A stretch of DNA of 64,000 nucleotides from Longimicrobiales bacterium (GCA_028284495.1 JANQRP010000033.1:1-64000); one strand, 5' to 3'. Numbered from the stretch's first letter, positions 45,388 to 54,508 are shown. Notes: generated by a model not told the origin, from the letters alone. Numbers and translations are program-made.

Positions 45388-48033
45388 CGGTCCGAGACCG
45401 AGCCACCGGTGCGCGTCCCGGTCGTCATGGACCGGTTCGAAAGCGATCGCTACTTCGTCCTCGTGCGCGAGGAGTCGCTGAGCGCGGACCGGTTCGTGCG
45501 ACGACTCCGGAACGGGCCGGTGCACGGCGTCCGGGTCACCGATCCGGTCGTCCTGCGGGGCGGGGTGTTCACCGAACCGGTCAACCTGACGCACGTGACC
45601 TTCGCCCGCGGACTCGACTTCGAGGGGACCCGTTTCGAGAAGGGCCTTACGCTCGACGGGTGCGTGTTCGAGGGCAAGCTGAGCCTCGCGGATGCCACGG
45701 TGCACGGACCCCTTCGCGCGTCGGGGATGCGCTTTCATCGTGAAGGACTCCGGAAGGGGGACAGCGCGCTCGGCAAGAAGACTCGCCTCCGCTCGCATTC
45801 CCTCCCTGTGGACTTCGATGGGAGCGGCATGCGGGTGGAGGGAAGCGTGTTCCTCGAAGGGCTCCGCTGCCCGAACGTCGTCGACCTTCCCCGGGCGAGG
45901 ATCGGTGGAGACCTGCGGCTCGGTGGAGCGCGGATCGGCGAGCCGCGGGCGCCGACGCTTCGGCCCAACTACGCCGAGGCGCTCCGACTCGACTCGGCCG
46001 AGGTGAAGGGAGATGTAGACTTCGTCTTCCCCCGCTCGGGCGACCTAGAGGTCAAGCCGGAGGCCGACGACCGGCGCCTCGACGAGGAGGTGCCGTGCTT
46101 CTCGCGGCCCAGAATGATCGCGGCCGGGACGATCCTCGCGCGCCGTCTCAACGTGCATGGCGCCGTGATCCTCCAGGGCCTCCGCTGCGAGGGCGATCTG
46201 CGGCTGGAGGGCTGCACGATCGGGAGCGACCTGGCTGCGCAATCCGACTCGGCCGAGCGGCGGACCGTCATCCTCGGCAACTTGGACCTTATCGGCGCGG
46301 AGGTCGGAGGTGACGTCGAGGTCGGAGGGCTGTGGGTGGGCGGGCATGCCCGGCTGTTCTCGTCGCGGGTCGGTGGATCCGTCTTCGGTCGGACCCTCTC
46401 GGCCGGAGACGGCCGCATCCTCCCGGTCCGGGTCGGGGGAGAGCTGTTGCTGTCGGGGATGCACGTGAACGACGTCGACCTCGAGGGTGCGGAACTCGGG
46501 GGCCTCGAGGTCGTCACCGGTGAGATCGATCGACTCGCTCTCAGGCCGGGGATCGTGTCCGTTCGTCCGTCCGCCTCGAGCGAGGACGAATCCTCCGGCG
46601 GCGAACCTCTCATCGCTCGGCATCAGGGGCACGTGGGCGGGGTCTCCCTCTGGGACCTGACGATCCGCAAACGGCTGGCGCTTCGCACCGAGGTGCGCGG
46701 GAACGTGCGGCTCGGCAACGTCGAGTGCGGCGGCGACGTGGAGTTCTGGGTCGATGCCTCGGGCGAAGAAGCGGAGGAGGGGGAGCGGTGGGCGGAGGGG
46801 GAGCCGCGACCCCGGCACGAGGTCCGGACGGTCGTGGACGGAGACGTGGTGTGTACGGGCCTGGAGGTCGGAGGGCGGGCCGTCCTCACCAACCTCGACG
46901 TGCGTGGCCGCATCGAGTTCAAGAACTGCCGGATCGATCAGGACCTCAACTTCCAGTCGCTCGGGCCGGACCCGGCGTCGTCCGACGACCGCACCCGGAC
47001 GACCTGCCGGCATCTGGATCTCGAGCTGACCTCGTGCGGTGGCGACGTGGACATGGCCGGCCTGACGGTCTCCGGCGCCGACGCCAACGTCCATGCGCGT
47101 CAGCTCGAGGTCACCGGGCGAATCCTGCTCGCCCGACCGCTCGACGGCCGCGGCCAGCTGGGGCAGATCACCCGAGTGCCGCGGGAGCACCGGGTCCAGG
47201 CCACGATCACGGGGGACCTCGACCTCTCGGTGGCATCGACCGCCCAGCTCGTGCTGGTCGGGAGCAGCGTGGCGGGCGTGGTGAATCTCGAGAGGGGCAG
47301 ATTCCGCAGACTCGACGTCGTGGAGCCACGAAACCTCGACAACCACAACCTCAGCGACATCGAGGTGGATCGGTGGGAGATCGAGGAAGAACACCTTCGC
47401 CAGTTCCTGGACGAATCCAACCCCTTCGCGCGCGACACCTACGTGAAGGTCGAGCGGATGCTCCGCAACAAGTCCCAGGACATCGAGGCCGACCGCGTGT
47501 ACCGGGCGATGAGGGCGAGAGCGATCCGGGAGGCGAAGCGTGAGCGGGCGGAGGCACGGGCATCCGCACGGCTCGCGCACCGGCCCGAGTCGCTCACCAC
47601 CCGGCTCGGCTCGTCCTTCTCCTACCTCCTGCGGACGACCGGCTCGGCGTTCCTCGGCGCGACCTTCGGGTGGGGAACGCTCCATTGGGCGCCGCTCGCC
47701 GTCCTGACGCTCCTGCTCGCGCCGATCACCTGGAACGTGGTTGCGCAGCCCGAGAACATCGTCTCGACGGCGGCGGCCACCGACCTCGACTGGGGCGCGG
47801 ACGACGCCTTCTGGCTCACGCTCCGGTACCACGTGCCGGTGGTGCCCGTCACGGTCCGGGAGGACTATCGCCCGTCCCTCGAGTCGGCGGTGCTGAAGCT
47901 CCCCGGGGGTCGGGAGGCGCGCGCGTGGTTCTCGGCGGAGGACTGGGCCGTGGGCGTGTACCTCCTCAACTGGATTCTCTGGCCGCTCTTCCTGGTGGGC
48001 CTGGCCCGGCGGGTCGTGCGGGAAACGACGTAG
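44800..48033 (+). CDS. Giant beta-helix membrane protein sharing a module with the VirD4-like ATPase
   Basis: A 1077-residue protein starting at GTG 44800, overlapping the VirD4-like stop (GTGA). Residues 41-196 are copy C of the shared module. Residues about 248-860 are a long irregular right-handed beta-helix of pentapeptide-like turns (FARGLDFEGTRFEKGLTLDG, GDLRLEGCTIGSDL). A charged helical region (about 865-950; RVYRAMRARAIREAKRERAE) and two membrane helices (about 961-983 and 1049-1072) follow. The C-terminal arrangement recalls pentapeptide-type membrane proteins that pipelines label membrane-associated oxidoreductases, a name with no functional support here. Physical partnership with the ATPase is inferred from coupling and the shared module. 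Confidence 0.75.
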   Translation: MTGSVHPEGRWWARWQRLAPEDRDRVLEDLANQMRGELPDDTRIDRQILSCYPRHALLRFTVSSPRGPRYGFAFYAPGQLYPLHLTFASVAAFNEIGLEIRDAEQAATYLRFATWATTDDSARSHILDPDVRLNFAEPISPELEAAVRDALRPCELVDAEPDDPEGAFRFRTSTLIDDAIELVEWLIEPDGDATRFRSETEPPVRVPVVMDRFESDRYFVLVREESLSADRFVRRLRNGPVHGVRVTDPVVLRGGVFTEPVNLTHVTFARGLDFEGTRFEKGLTLDGCVFEGKLSLADATVHGPLRASGMRFHREGLRKGDSALGKKTRLRSHSLPVDFDGSGMRVEGSVFLEGLRCPNVVDLPRARIGGDLRLGGARIGEPRAPTLRPNYAEALRLDSAEVKGDVDFVFPRSGDLEVKPEADDRRLDEEVPCFSRPRMIAAGTILARRLNVHGAVILQGLRCEGDLRLEGCTIGSDLAAQSDSAERRTVILGNLDLIGAEVGGDVEVGGLWVGGHARLFSSRVGGSVFGRTLSAGDGRILPVRVGGELLLSGMHVNDVDLEGAELGGLEVVTGEIDRLALRPGIVSVRPSASSEDESSGGEPLIARHQGHVGGVSLWDLTIRKRLALRTEVRGNVRLGNVECGGDVEFWVDASGEEAEEGERWAEGEPRPRHEVRTVVDGDVVCTGLEVGGRAVLTNLDVRGRIEFKNCRIDQDLNFQSLGPDPASSDDRTRTTCRHLDLELTSCGGDVDMAGLTVSGADANVHARQLEVTGRILLARPLDGRGQLGQITRVPREHRVQATITGDLDLSVASTAQLVLVGSSVAGVVNLERGRFRRLDVVEPRNLDNHNLSDIEVDRWEIEEEHLRQFLDESNPFARDTYVKVERMLRNKSQDIEADRVYRAMRARAIREAKRERAEARASARLAHRPESLTTRLGSSFSYLLRTTGSAFLGATFGWGTLHWAPLAVLTLLLAPITWNVVAQPENIVSTAAATDLDWGADDAFWLTLRYHVPVVPVTVREDYRPSLESAVLKLPGGREARAWFSAEDWAVGVYLLNWILWPLFLVGLARRVVRETT

Positions 48034-48065
48034 GCACGATCGACGTGCCCGCCCGCCCCGCCCGC

Positions 48066-49043
48066 ATGACCACCTCGGCCGTTCTCGCGCTCGCGAACGC
48101 CTGGCTGTACGTCCGTCACCCTCGCCCCGTCTGGCGATACCTCCGCCGCAACGGCCGCCTCCCCTACGCCGCCGCGCCCCGCAGCTACTCCGAGCGGATG
48201 CTCTGGAGGAAGATCGTGGACCGAAGCCCGCACTTCGTCCGCGCGACCGACAAGCTGGCCTGCAAGGAGTACGTCGGCTCGGTCTGCCCCGATCTGTCGG
48301 TGCCCGAGACGCTATGGGTGGGAACGGACCCTGGCGACATTCCGGACAGCCTGCTGATGCGGGAGCCGGAGGTGTGGGTGAAGGCGAACCACGGCTGCGG
48401 CTTCAATCTGCGGGTGCGCGGCGGCGAGCCGGCTCGCGAGCGGGTCGAACACGAGGCCCGCCGATGGCTCGCGAGCGTGTACGGTGGGTGGGATTCGAAC
48501 TGGGCCTATTCGGCGGTTCCGCCCCGGATCTTCGTGGAGGAGAGCGTCGGCGACGCACGAACGGATCTGCTGGAGTTCAACGTCCGCGCCTCCGCCGGCC
48601 GGCCCGTCCGTGGCTCCGTCATCGGCCACAACAAGCTCGAAGACCAGTGGACGGTCTACCTCGACCTCGAAGGCCGTCCCGTACCGGCGGCCGACGGTAC
48701 TCCGCCGAAGGTGCCACCGGGCATTGACTTCCTCGACGCCTACCTCGAGGCGGTCGAGCACACGACCCGACTCAGTCGGGACATGGACTACGCGCGGTAC
48801 GACTTCTTCTGGAACGGTCGGACACTGTACGCCGGCGAGATCACGATCTATCCCGGCGGCGGCGTCGCGGAAATCCTCGACCCCGAGTTTCGGAACGACG
48901 TCCTCGACGCGTGGGACCTGCGCGACGCCCACTTCCTGCGGCATCCACCCGGTGGACTCGGCGGCGTCTACGCCCGGGCGCTGCGTCGACGGGTGGAATC
49001 GCGGCGGCGGGTAGGGTCCCTCAGTCCAGCAGAGGTTCGATGA
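48066..49043 (+). CDS. TupA-like ATP-grasp protein
   Basis: A 325-residue protein of the TupA/ATP-grasp type. Features are RSYSERMLWRKIVDRSP, DKLACKEYVG, VWVKANHGCGFN, and the C-terminal ATP-grasp metal site region YARYDFFWNGRTLYAGEITIYPGGG. TupA was named for teichuronopeptide synthesis; many homologs lie in surface-glycan loci and are thought to ligate amino acids to glycans. Start ATG 48066; a GTG 21 nt earlier is possible. It lies 32 nt after the beta-helix gene and could be part of the same operon. The 3' end overlaps convergent mobB by 23 nt. Confidence 0.82.
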   Translation: MTTSAVLALANAWLYVRHPRPVWRYLRRNGRLPYAAAPRSYSERMLWRKIVDRSPHFVRATDKLACKEYVGSVCPDLSVPETLWVGTDPGDIPDSLLMREPEVWVKANHGCGFNLRVRGGEPARERVEHEARRWLASVYGGWDSNWAYSAVPPRIFVEESVGDARTDLLEFNVRASAGRPVRGSVIGHNKLEDQWTVYLDLEGRPVPAADGTPPKVPPGIDFLDAYLEAVEHTTRLSRDMDYARYDFFWNGRTLYAGEITIYPGGGVAEILDPEFRNDVLDAWDLRDAHFLRHPPGGLGGVYARALRRRVESRRRVGSLSPAEVR

Positions 49044-49542
49044 GGTCCGCGAGGCGCTGCGCGAGGTCGGGCCGGTCGGGGTCGAGGACGGGGACCGGCC
49101 AGGGCAGTCCCGGACGATCGGTCACGACCGCCAGTTGAAGGGCCGGGTCGATCGCGCCGGGTGGCGTGATCGGCTCGGCGTGCACGTCCGAGCGATACAC
49201 CTCGATCCGGTGCACCGCCTCGTGCCGGAACCCCTCCGCGACCACGACGTCGGCGTCTCCGAGATAGCGATCGACCAGGTCGCGGAGTCCCGGTTCCCCC
49301 TCGTGGCTCCAGTCCCCGGCGACGCCCAGCCCCTCCGGGCCCGCGAGCACGACGCGGCGGGCGCCGCCCTCGTGCCGGTGTCGCCAGGAGTCGGTACCCT
49401 CCCGGTCGAGTCGAAAGTGGTGGCCGTGCTTGATCGACATGACCCGGTGGCCGCGTGCCGTCAGTTCGCGGATCACGCCCACCGCAACGGTGGTCTTCCC
49501 GGACTTCTTGTTGCCGTGGATCGCTACGATCGGCGGAGACAT
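49021..49542 (-). CDS. mobB: Molybdopterin-guanine dinucleotide biosynthesis adaptor MobB
   Basis: A 173-residue P-loop GTPase-like protein. Walker A GNKKSGKTT is at residues 10-18, then VMSIKHGHHFRLDREGTDSWRH and VVVAEGFRHEAVHRIEVYR, all typical of MobB. It assists MobA in forming the MGD cofactor for molybdo/tungsto-enzymes. mobA and fdhD lie 4.4 kb upstream on the same strand, beyond the pilin genes, and the molybdo-formate dehydrogenase lies beyond those. Confidence 0.92.
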   Translation of the reverse strand: MSPPIVAIHGNKKSGKTTVAVGVIRELTARGHRVMSIKHGHHFRLDREGTDSWRHRHEGGARRVVLAGPEGLGVAGDWSHEGEPGLRDLVDRYLGDADVVVAEGFRHEAVHRIEVYRSDVHAEPITPPGAIDPALQLAVVTDRPGLPWPVPVLDPDRPDLAQRLADLIEPLLD

Positions 49543-49670
49543 CGACGCGTGGTATCGGATGAACGAAGCGGCGGCGAGGCCGGCCAGAACTCCGCCGACC
49601 TCGCCGCCGCGTAACGCACCGTGCCCGAGCCTCGGGGCGAACTCGCGACTACCGGCGCACCTGCTCCCGA

Positions 49671-51455
49671 TCAGCCACCGCCCGAGCTCAGGAACTCGAA
49701 GTAGGCGTCCGGATCGAAGCCGGCCGGATCCACCGGAAACATCTGGTCACGGAAGAAGTAGCCGGTGGTCGGGAAGTACGGCGGCGGGTTGGTGGCCCCG
49801 CACGTGTCGTACGAGTAGCGCTTGAGGTACCCGTCACCGCTGGTGAGTCCGACGGCGCCACGGGTCCGCTGGATGATCCCGCCCGTGAGGTAGAGGCAGC
49901 CTCGACCCCACGACGTGGACTCGCACCACTCGGCGCTTTCGCTCCCCGAGTTGTAGTTCTCGACGGTGAAGACGTCGAGTGCGAGCACGATCCCGTTGAT
50001 GTACTCGTCCTTGGTGTCGTCGTACGTCCTGTAGCTCGTGCTGCTCCAGGGTCGGAACGGCGCGTTGATCGTGTTGTCCGCGACGATCACGTCGTTGCCG
50101 CTGAAGAGCCCGAGGATGTCGTCGCACCCGGGCTGGGCGGGACCACCGGCGTAGGTGATGTCGTCACCGATGATGATCTGGTCGGTGGCCGCGATCGTGA
50201 TGCGGCCGCGCAGGACGCCGCTGATGACCACCTTTCCATCGACGTGGATCACACCCTTGAAGTTCGGGTTGATGTTCCGCGACAGCGGGAAGAGGTAGTT
50301 GGCGTACGGAAGGCCGGCGAGCCGCGGGTCGGGGTTGGTGGTGTACTGCTGCCACTGGCCCTTGCCGTCGTCCGCCTGGAAGCCACCCGTCAGCTGGGAC
50401 GATCCCCCGAGGAAGCAGCGGCGCGAGCTCGAGATCAGCGCTTCCCACCACTGGTACGTGGTTCCGCCGTAGGTGTGAGGATGATCGGCGGCCGCCACGA
50501 AGGTGCCACCGTAGAATCGGCCGCAGTTCTCGGAGCTCGCGAACGGGTACGTGCCTCCGGTCGGGCGGTTCGCGGTCACCCAGTCCTCGTCGTTCGACTG
50601 GTACACGGCGACGAACCCCTCGTCCTCACCGGTCACGGAGCCGTCTCCGTCCAGATCGAGCGCGACGAACTGGAGCCTGAGGCCCGACTGGCCCCACGAC
50701 CCGCCGCCGCCGGTGAAGTCCATCCCGCCGACCGCGGCGATCGACTCGAGGCGATCGAGCTCGGCGGTCTCGGGGAGCGGAATCGGCGTCACGCCGGCCT
50801 CGTAGCCCTCGACGAAGGTCGCGTAGGACTCACCCACGACCCCGCCCGCGGTGCGAACTTCGTCGTGGAAGGTGGCGCCCGAAGAGTACACCTTGATGTC
50901 GCTGTTCGAGTGAACCGGCCCGAAGATCTGGTCGCCACCACCGAACGAGATGTTCGACGGCTCGATGTCGGTGAAGTACGCGTAGCGGGCGAAGCTCTCC
51001 TGTCGCACCTGGCTCCGCCGGATCGCGACGCCCTTCCCCGGGTCCTTGGTCACCGACACGATGCTGCCGAAGATGCCGTACTGGCCGGTGATGTTTCCGG
51101 TCGGGCCGGCGTAGGTCCAGCGCTGCGCACCCGGAATGGTGCCACCCTGGCCGTTGGACACCGAGGCCGCGTTCTCCAGCACCACGTACCCGGTGTCGGG
51201 AAAGAGCGATCGATCGGCGTTCAGCAGAGAGCGCCCGAGTTCGAGGCCCGCACGCGAGGAAGAGACGAGCTCGGTGTGTCGCTCGTAGTAGCGATTGCTG
51301 AGCGTGTTGGACATCCCGACCGTCAGCGCGCCGGCGATGAGCGTCGCCACCACCAGTGCGATGAGCATGGTGGTCACGAGAGCGAACCCCTCGTCTCCGT
51401 TCGAGATTCCAGTGCGATTCCGGTTCATGATCCCATTCATGATAGGTGTCTCCAT
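49671..51455 (-). CDS. PilX-like type IV pilus-associated protein with large C-terminal domain
   Basis: A 594-residue protein, last gene of the minor-pilin operon. The N-terminus EGFALVTTMLIALVVATLIAG is the PilX-type hydrophobic helix, without a strict prepilin Glu5 context. The remainder (residues 40-594) is extracellular and rich in Gly, Ser, Tyr and Asn with beta-strand character (FGPVHSNSDIKVYSSGATFHDEV, VDGKVVISGVLRGRITIAATD), suggesting a beta-helix. It includes a Ca-binding-like DLDGDGSVTGEDEGF. Several ATGs cluster at the start; 51455 gives METPIMNG. Confidence 0.75.
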   Translation of the reverse strand: METPIMNGIMNRNRTGISNGDEGFALVTTMLIALVVATLIAGALTVGMSNTLSNRYYERHTELVSSSRAGLELGRSLLNADRSLFPDTGYVVLENAASVSNGQGGTIPGAQRWTYAGPTGNITGQYGIFGSIVSVTKDPGKGVAIRRSQVRQESFARYAYFTDIEPSNISFGGGDQIFGPVHSNSDIKVYSSGATFHDEVRTAGGVVGESYATFVEGYEAGVTPIPLPETAELDRLESIAAVGGMDFTGGGGSWGQSGLRLQFVALDLDGDGSVTGEDEGFVAVYQSNDEDWVTANRPTGGTYPFASSENCGRFYGGTFVAAADHPHTYGGTTYQWWEALISSSRRCFLGGSSQLTGGFQADDGKGQWQQYTTNPDPRLAGLPYANYLFPLSRNINPNFKGVIHVDGKVVISGVLRGRITIAATDQIIIGDDITYAGGPAQPGCDDILGLFSGNDVIVADNTINAPFRPWSSTSYRTYDDTKDEYINGIVLALDVFTVENYNSGSESAEWCESTSWGRGCLYLTGGIIQRTRGAVGLTSGDGYLKRYSYDTCGATNPPPYFPTTGYFFRDQMFPVDPAGFDPDAYFEFLSSGGG

Positions 51456-51459
51456 CCCG

Positions 51460-52647
51460 TCAGCTGACGGGCATCGTGGCTGAGCTGCTCGTTGTGAGAG
51501 GAGAGAGGGAGGGAGTACAGTCCTGGGCCGCGAGGGCGTACTCGTACGTCTCGCCCTGCGTGGCGCCCGTGTCGTCGTAGACGTAGCTGCTCGCACCGGC
51601 CGGGATCGTCACCAGGGGATCGCCCCAGTCCGTGGTCCCGTCGATGCGGCGCCAGAGAAGGTAGAGAACGACGTCCTTTTCACCCGCGGTCTCGTCGGTA
51701 GCGGGGTTCCACGTCACCTGAATGGCGGGGTCTCCACTGGGGAGCGTGGTCGCCGTTGCCGTGACGCCCGTTCCCAGGATCGGCTCGTCACCGCAGACCA
51801 GGAGGTCGTTGAACCCGACGTTCGGCAACTCGATGAAGCGCGAGCCCTCGACGATGTCCTCGAGGTCGCCCGAGAGCCCGTTCGTCGCCCGCATGTTGAC
51901 CTCGATGGCGCGGACCCCCTCGATGCGCTGGATCGTGTCGGCCAGCGCGCGGTCGTAGAACAGCGTGATCGAGTCGGGGAGCTGGACGAGACCACCCGCC
52001 GAGGGGCGCTCGTACATCGTGAAGAACGGCTCACCGGTCCTCTGGAGGATGTTCCGGGCGACGCGTTCCGGCGCCGTGCCGTTCACCTTCCGCCAGAGCA
52101 CGTAGTCGTCCGTCCGCGGCGTGGTCGCGTCGGCCTCGAAGTAGAACATGATCAACTCGGCCTGGCTCGCGACCCCCGGGATCTCCGAGTAGACGGTATC
52201 GGGGAACTGGTAGCCGCCGGAGTTCGGCACCGTGACCGCGGTCGTCGGAAGCCGTACCTGCCCGTTCGGCGCGTCCACGTCCACGTACACGGCGAACGGA
52301 TCGTTCCGCAGATTCGTGACGTTGTCCGCCGTAAACGCCACCACATCCGCGTCCATGTACACCAGCTCGGGCTGGCCCGCCGGCAGGTTGATGCCCGCCG
52401 TGCGGATGTCCTGCTCGAGCCGCGAGAACGCGTAGTTGGCGTTGCGGAGGGCTACGAGACGCCTCGTCGAGTCGTTGAAGGCGCTGTTCTCACGGGCCAG
52501 CGACGAGAGTACGCCGACGATCAGGAGGCCGAAGATCGTGATCGCGATCAACAGCTCGATGATCGTGAATCCGCGAGCCGAGTGACTCCGGGTCGCGCGA
52601 TTCGGGGCCGGACGATTCCGAGTGGAGTGCTTCATGGGGTTCCTCAT
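51460..52647 (-). CDS. PilW-like prepilin with C-terminal fibronectin III-like domain
   Basis: A 395-residue type IV prepilin. The leader ends Arg-Gly before FTIIELLIAITIFGLLIVG, with the conserved Glu at mature position 5, so it is a PilD substrate. The middle resembles PilW/PulJ (FSRLEQDIRTAGINLPAG). The last ~95 residues (from about 298) form a fibronectin type III-like domain (IQVTWNPATDE, WRRIDGTTDWG, YEYALAAQDC). The start at 52647 overlaps the preceding prepilin stop by 4 nt; ATG 52635 is an alternative. Confidence 0.85.
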   Translation of the reverse strand: MRNPMKHSTRNRPAPNRATRSHSARGFTIIELLIAITIFGLLIVGVLSSLARENSAFNDSTRRLVALRNANYAFSRLEQDIRTAGINLPAGQPELVYMDADVVAFTADNVTNLRNDPFAVYVDVDAPNGQVRLPTTAVTVPNSGGYQFPDTVYSEIPGVASQAELIMFYFEADATTPRTDDYVLWRKVNGTAPERVARNILQRTGEPFFTMYERPSAGGLVQLPDSITLFYDRALADTIQRIEGVRAIEVNMRATNGLSGDLEDIVEGSRFIELPNVGFNDLLVCGDEPILGTGVTATATTLPSGDPAIQVTWNPATDETAGEKDVVLYLLWRRIDGTTDWGDPLVTIPAGASSYVYDDTGATQGETYEYALAAQDCTPSLSPLTTSSSATMPVS

Positions 52648-53048
52648 GGCGCGGCGACAATCACTTCGCGGGCGATCGGGCTCCCGAGAAACGCCCCGGA
52701 CGCCCGGACGATGATCCGCGTGTAATCGTGGTTCGTGCCACCCGAGACGGCGGTCTGTACCCGCTCGATCACCGTCGTCCGGGTGATGCCGGGGACACCG
52801 GGAACGCTCGTCTCGGTGCCCTCGTACAGGCTCTCCAGCTGCGAATAGCGCGAATCGATCTGGATCCTCGAGAGCCGGCTCTCGACGGCCTGAAGGGCCA
52901 TCGCCTCGAGCTCCGACTCGGCCGCGTTCCGGCTGAGCGACGAGGAGGTGTAGGCGGAACCGAGAATCACCACGGTCAGAAGGAGCATGGCGATGATGAG
53001 CTCCAGGAGCGTGAACCCGCCCTCGCGGGACTCGTGCGGCGTCAGCAT
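52644..53048 (-). CDS. PilV-like type IV prepilin
   Basis: A 134-residue minor prepilin. The cleavage site Glu-Gly-Gly before FTLLELIIAMLLLTVVILG, with Glu5, is clear. The rest (RNAAESELEAMALQAVESRLSRIQID) is a typical pilin helix, followed by a short globular part. The start is probably ATG 53048 (GGTGG upstream, overlapping the previous stop region); ATG 53060 would add four residues. Confidence 0.82.
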   Translation of the reverse strand: MLTPHESREGGFTLLELIIAMLLLTVVILGSAYTSSSLSRNAAESELEAMALQAVESRLSRIQIDSRYSQLESLYEGTETSVPGVPGITRTTVIERVQTAVSGGTNHDYTRIIVRASGAFLGSPIAREVIVAAP

Positions 53049-53632
53049 GTCACCACCCATGATCCCGTGCGGTAGCTGTAGCAGCGAACCGCCCCCGTCG
53101 CGCGCTCGACCTCGATGGCCCGGTTGTACTCGGTCAGAGGCCGCTTGGACGAGACGTACGCCGCCCCGAACGCGCTCGCGCTCCCGTTCCGGTGGAAGAC
53201 GAGGGTCGGCACGCCGCCGACGAGGTCGAAGGTCACCGGCGAGGTGCCCCACGTCAGGCCGTCCGTCCCCTGCAGGCCGAAGACCACGCCGTCCTCGAGA
53301 TAGATGTCCGACTGCGGCTCGCTCGTCTGGACCGTGCCGTCGTTGTTCTCGTCCTTGTGGATCTTGATCTGTCCCGCCGAGGTGTCGAAGTAGACACGGA
53401 CATCGTGCTGGCGGACAACGGCCTCGCGCTGTGCCGCGTTGAGCGCGAAGGCGAGCTTCTGAACCTGACTGTCCACGCGGGCCCGCTCGCGATCGACGCG
53501 GAGCAGCACGATACCGGTGATGACACCGATCATCGCGACCACCGTGATGATCTCCACGAGCGTGAATCCACCCTGGCGCCCGGAGTCGGGCGCCGTGGTC
53601 GAGTCGGTCGGCAGGAAGTTCGTGGTGGTCAT
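53042..53632 (-). CDS. GspH/FimT-like type IV prepilin
   Basis: A 196-residue prepilin, first gene of the four-gene pilin operon. The leader (about 22 residues) ends Gln-Gly-Gly before FTLVEIITVVAMIGVITG, with Glu5. The FimT/GspH-like body (LAFALNAAQREAVVRQHDVRVYF, DGTVQTSEPQ) ends with two Cys (CYSYRTGSWVVTC) that may form the pilin disulfide. These minor pilins prime assembly of a type IV pilus or a related secretion pseudopilus. The major pilin, PilB/C/D and PilQ are not in this window. Confidence 0.87.
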   Translation of the reverse strand: MTTTNFLPTDSTTAPDSGRQGGFTLVEIITVVAMIGVITGIVLLRVDRERARVDSQVQKLAFALNAAQREAVVRQHDVRVYFDTSAGQIKIHKDENNDGTVQTSEPQSDIYLEDGVVFGLQGTDGLTWGTSPVTFDLVGGVPTLVFHRNGSASAFGAAYVSSKRPLTEYNRAIEVERATGAVRCYSYRTGSWVVTC

Positions 53633-53902
53633 CGTGGCGTCGTGAACCGTGAGCGTGTGGCCCCTTACAGGCGCAAGAGGCATGCCGAGCAGGGGAACAG
53701 GTGTTTTACCCCCCCGGACGCCGCAGAGGTTCGCCATTTCGTGGTAGATCCCGAACGCGTGCGGCACACCCGCGACACCTCCGGCGACGGCGGCTGCGAC
53801 CCGGTCACCCGGTAATCTTTGCAGCATGCCGCACCCGAGCGAAAGGGTTCTCACAACGCGGGATGACCGAGCTCGGCGCCCCGGGCGCCGGTCCGCCGGG
53901 TG
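53633..53902. other. Intergenic region upstream of the pilin operon
   Basis: 270 nt between the mobA stop and the first pilin gene, both minus strand. It should hold the pilin promoter and the mobA terminator. I could not identify either. No gene is seen. Confidence 0.4.
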
Positions 53903-54508
53903 TCAGGCCGGGTCGTCGGTCAGGTCGGCCGCGCGATTGGCGCTCCGGAAGACCCGCGGGTCGACGTCTGCGTCCACGAGGCGAACCGCCATCCGAGGGC
54001 CCCCGTCGGACCCGGCCAGCAGCGCGCCGGGCGAGCCGTTCCCGGCGTCCAGCGCAGCCGAGACCGCCGGGAGCACGTCGAGGCCCCAGATCGCGCAGAG
54101 CGGCTCGACACCCCACGGGCCCGGAGCCGCGAAGGCCGCGGCGCCCCGACCCGACCACGCCCGGACGAGCTCGAGCAGGAGGTCCGCCTCGACCTGCACC
54201 AGGTCGCAGGCGAGCGCCAGTATGCCCGTCCGTCCCTCGGCGCCGGCATGGACGAGGCCGGTCTCGATCCCGGCCAGCGGCCCCGCCCGCGTGCGCACGT
54301 CGGCTCGGACAGGGACCGTCACGCGCGCGGCCACGCCCGGATCGTTGGCCGCCACGAGCGCGTCCATGCCGGCCTCGCGAAGGACACGCACCGCTCGGGC
54401 CCAGAGGGGCTCGCCGTCGAGCGTGGCGAGCGCCTTGTGCGACCCGAACCGACGGCTCTCGCCGCCGGCCAGGACCACGCCGAGCAGGCTCGGGGGCGAC
54501 GCGGTCAC
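53903..54508 (-). CDS. mobA: Molybdenum cofactor guanylyltransferase
   Basis: A 201-residue nucleotidyltransferase that attaches GMP to molybdopterin. Features are VVLAGGESRRFGSHKALATLDG (residues about 11-32), with the GTP-binding signature LAGGxSxRxGxxKA, and a conserved ACDLVQVE (Asp for Mg). It starts at GTG 54508, overlapping the fdhD stop (GTGA). Only the short frame from this GTG is real; a longer frame continuing over fdhD is spurious. Confidence 0.9.
   Translation of the reverse strand: MTASPPSLLGVVLAGGESRRFGSHKALATLDGEPLWARAVRVLREAGMDALVAANDPGVAARVTVPVRADVRTRAGPLAGIETGLVHAGAEGRTGILALACDLVQVEADLLLELVRAWSGRGAAAFAAPGPWGVEPLCAIWGLDVLPAVSAALDAGNGSPGALLAGSDGGPRMAVRLVDADVDPRVFRSANRAADLTDDPA

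Noticed and set aside
41521..49043. Integrative conjugative element or type IV secretion locus
   Set aside because: No relaxase, VirB4/TraC, mating-pair genes, integrase or att repeats seen. The flanks are ordinary chromosomal genes.
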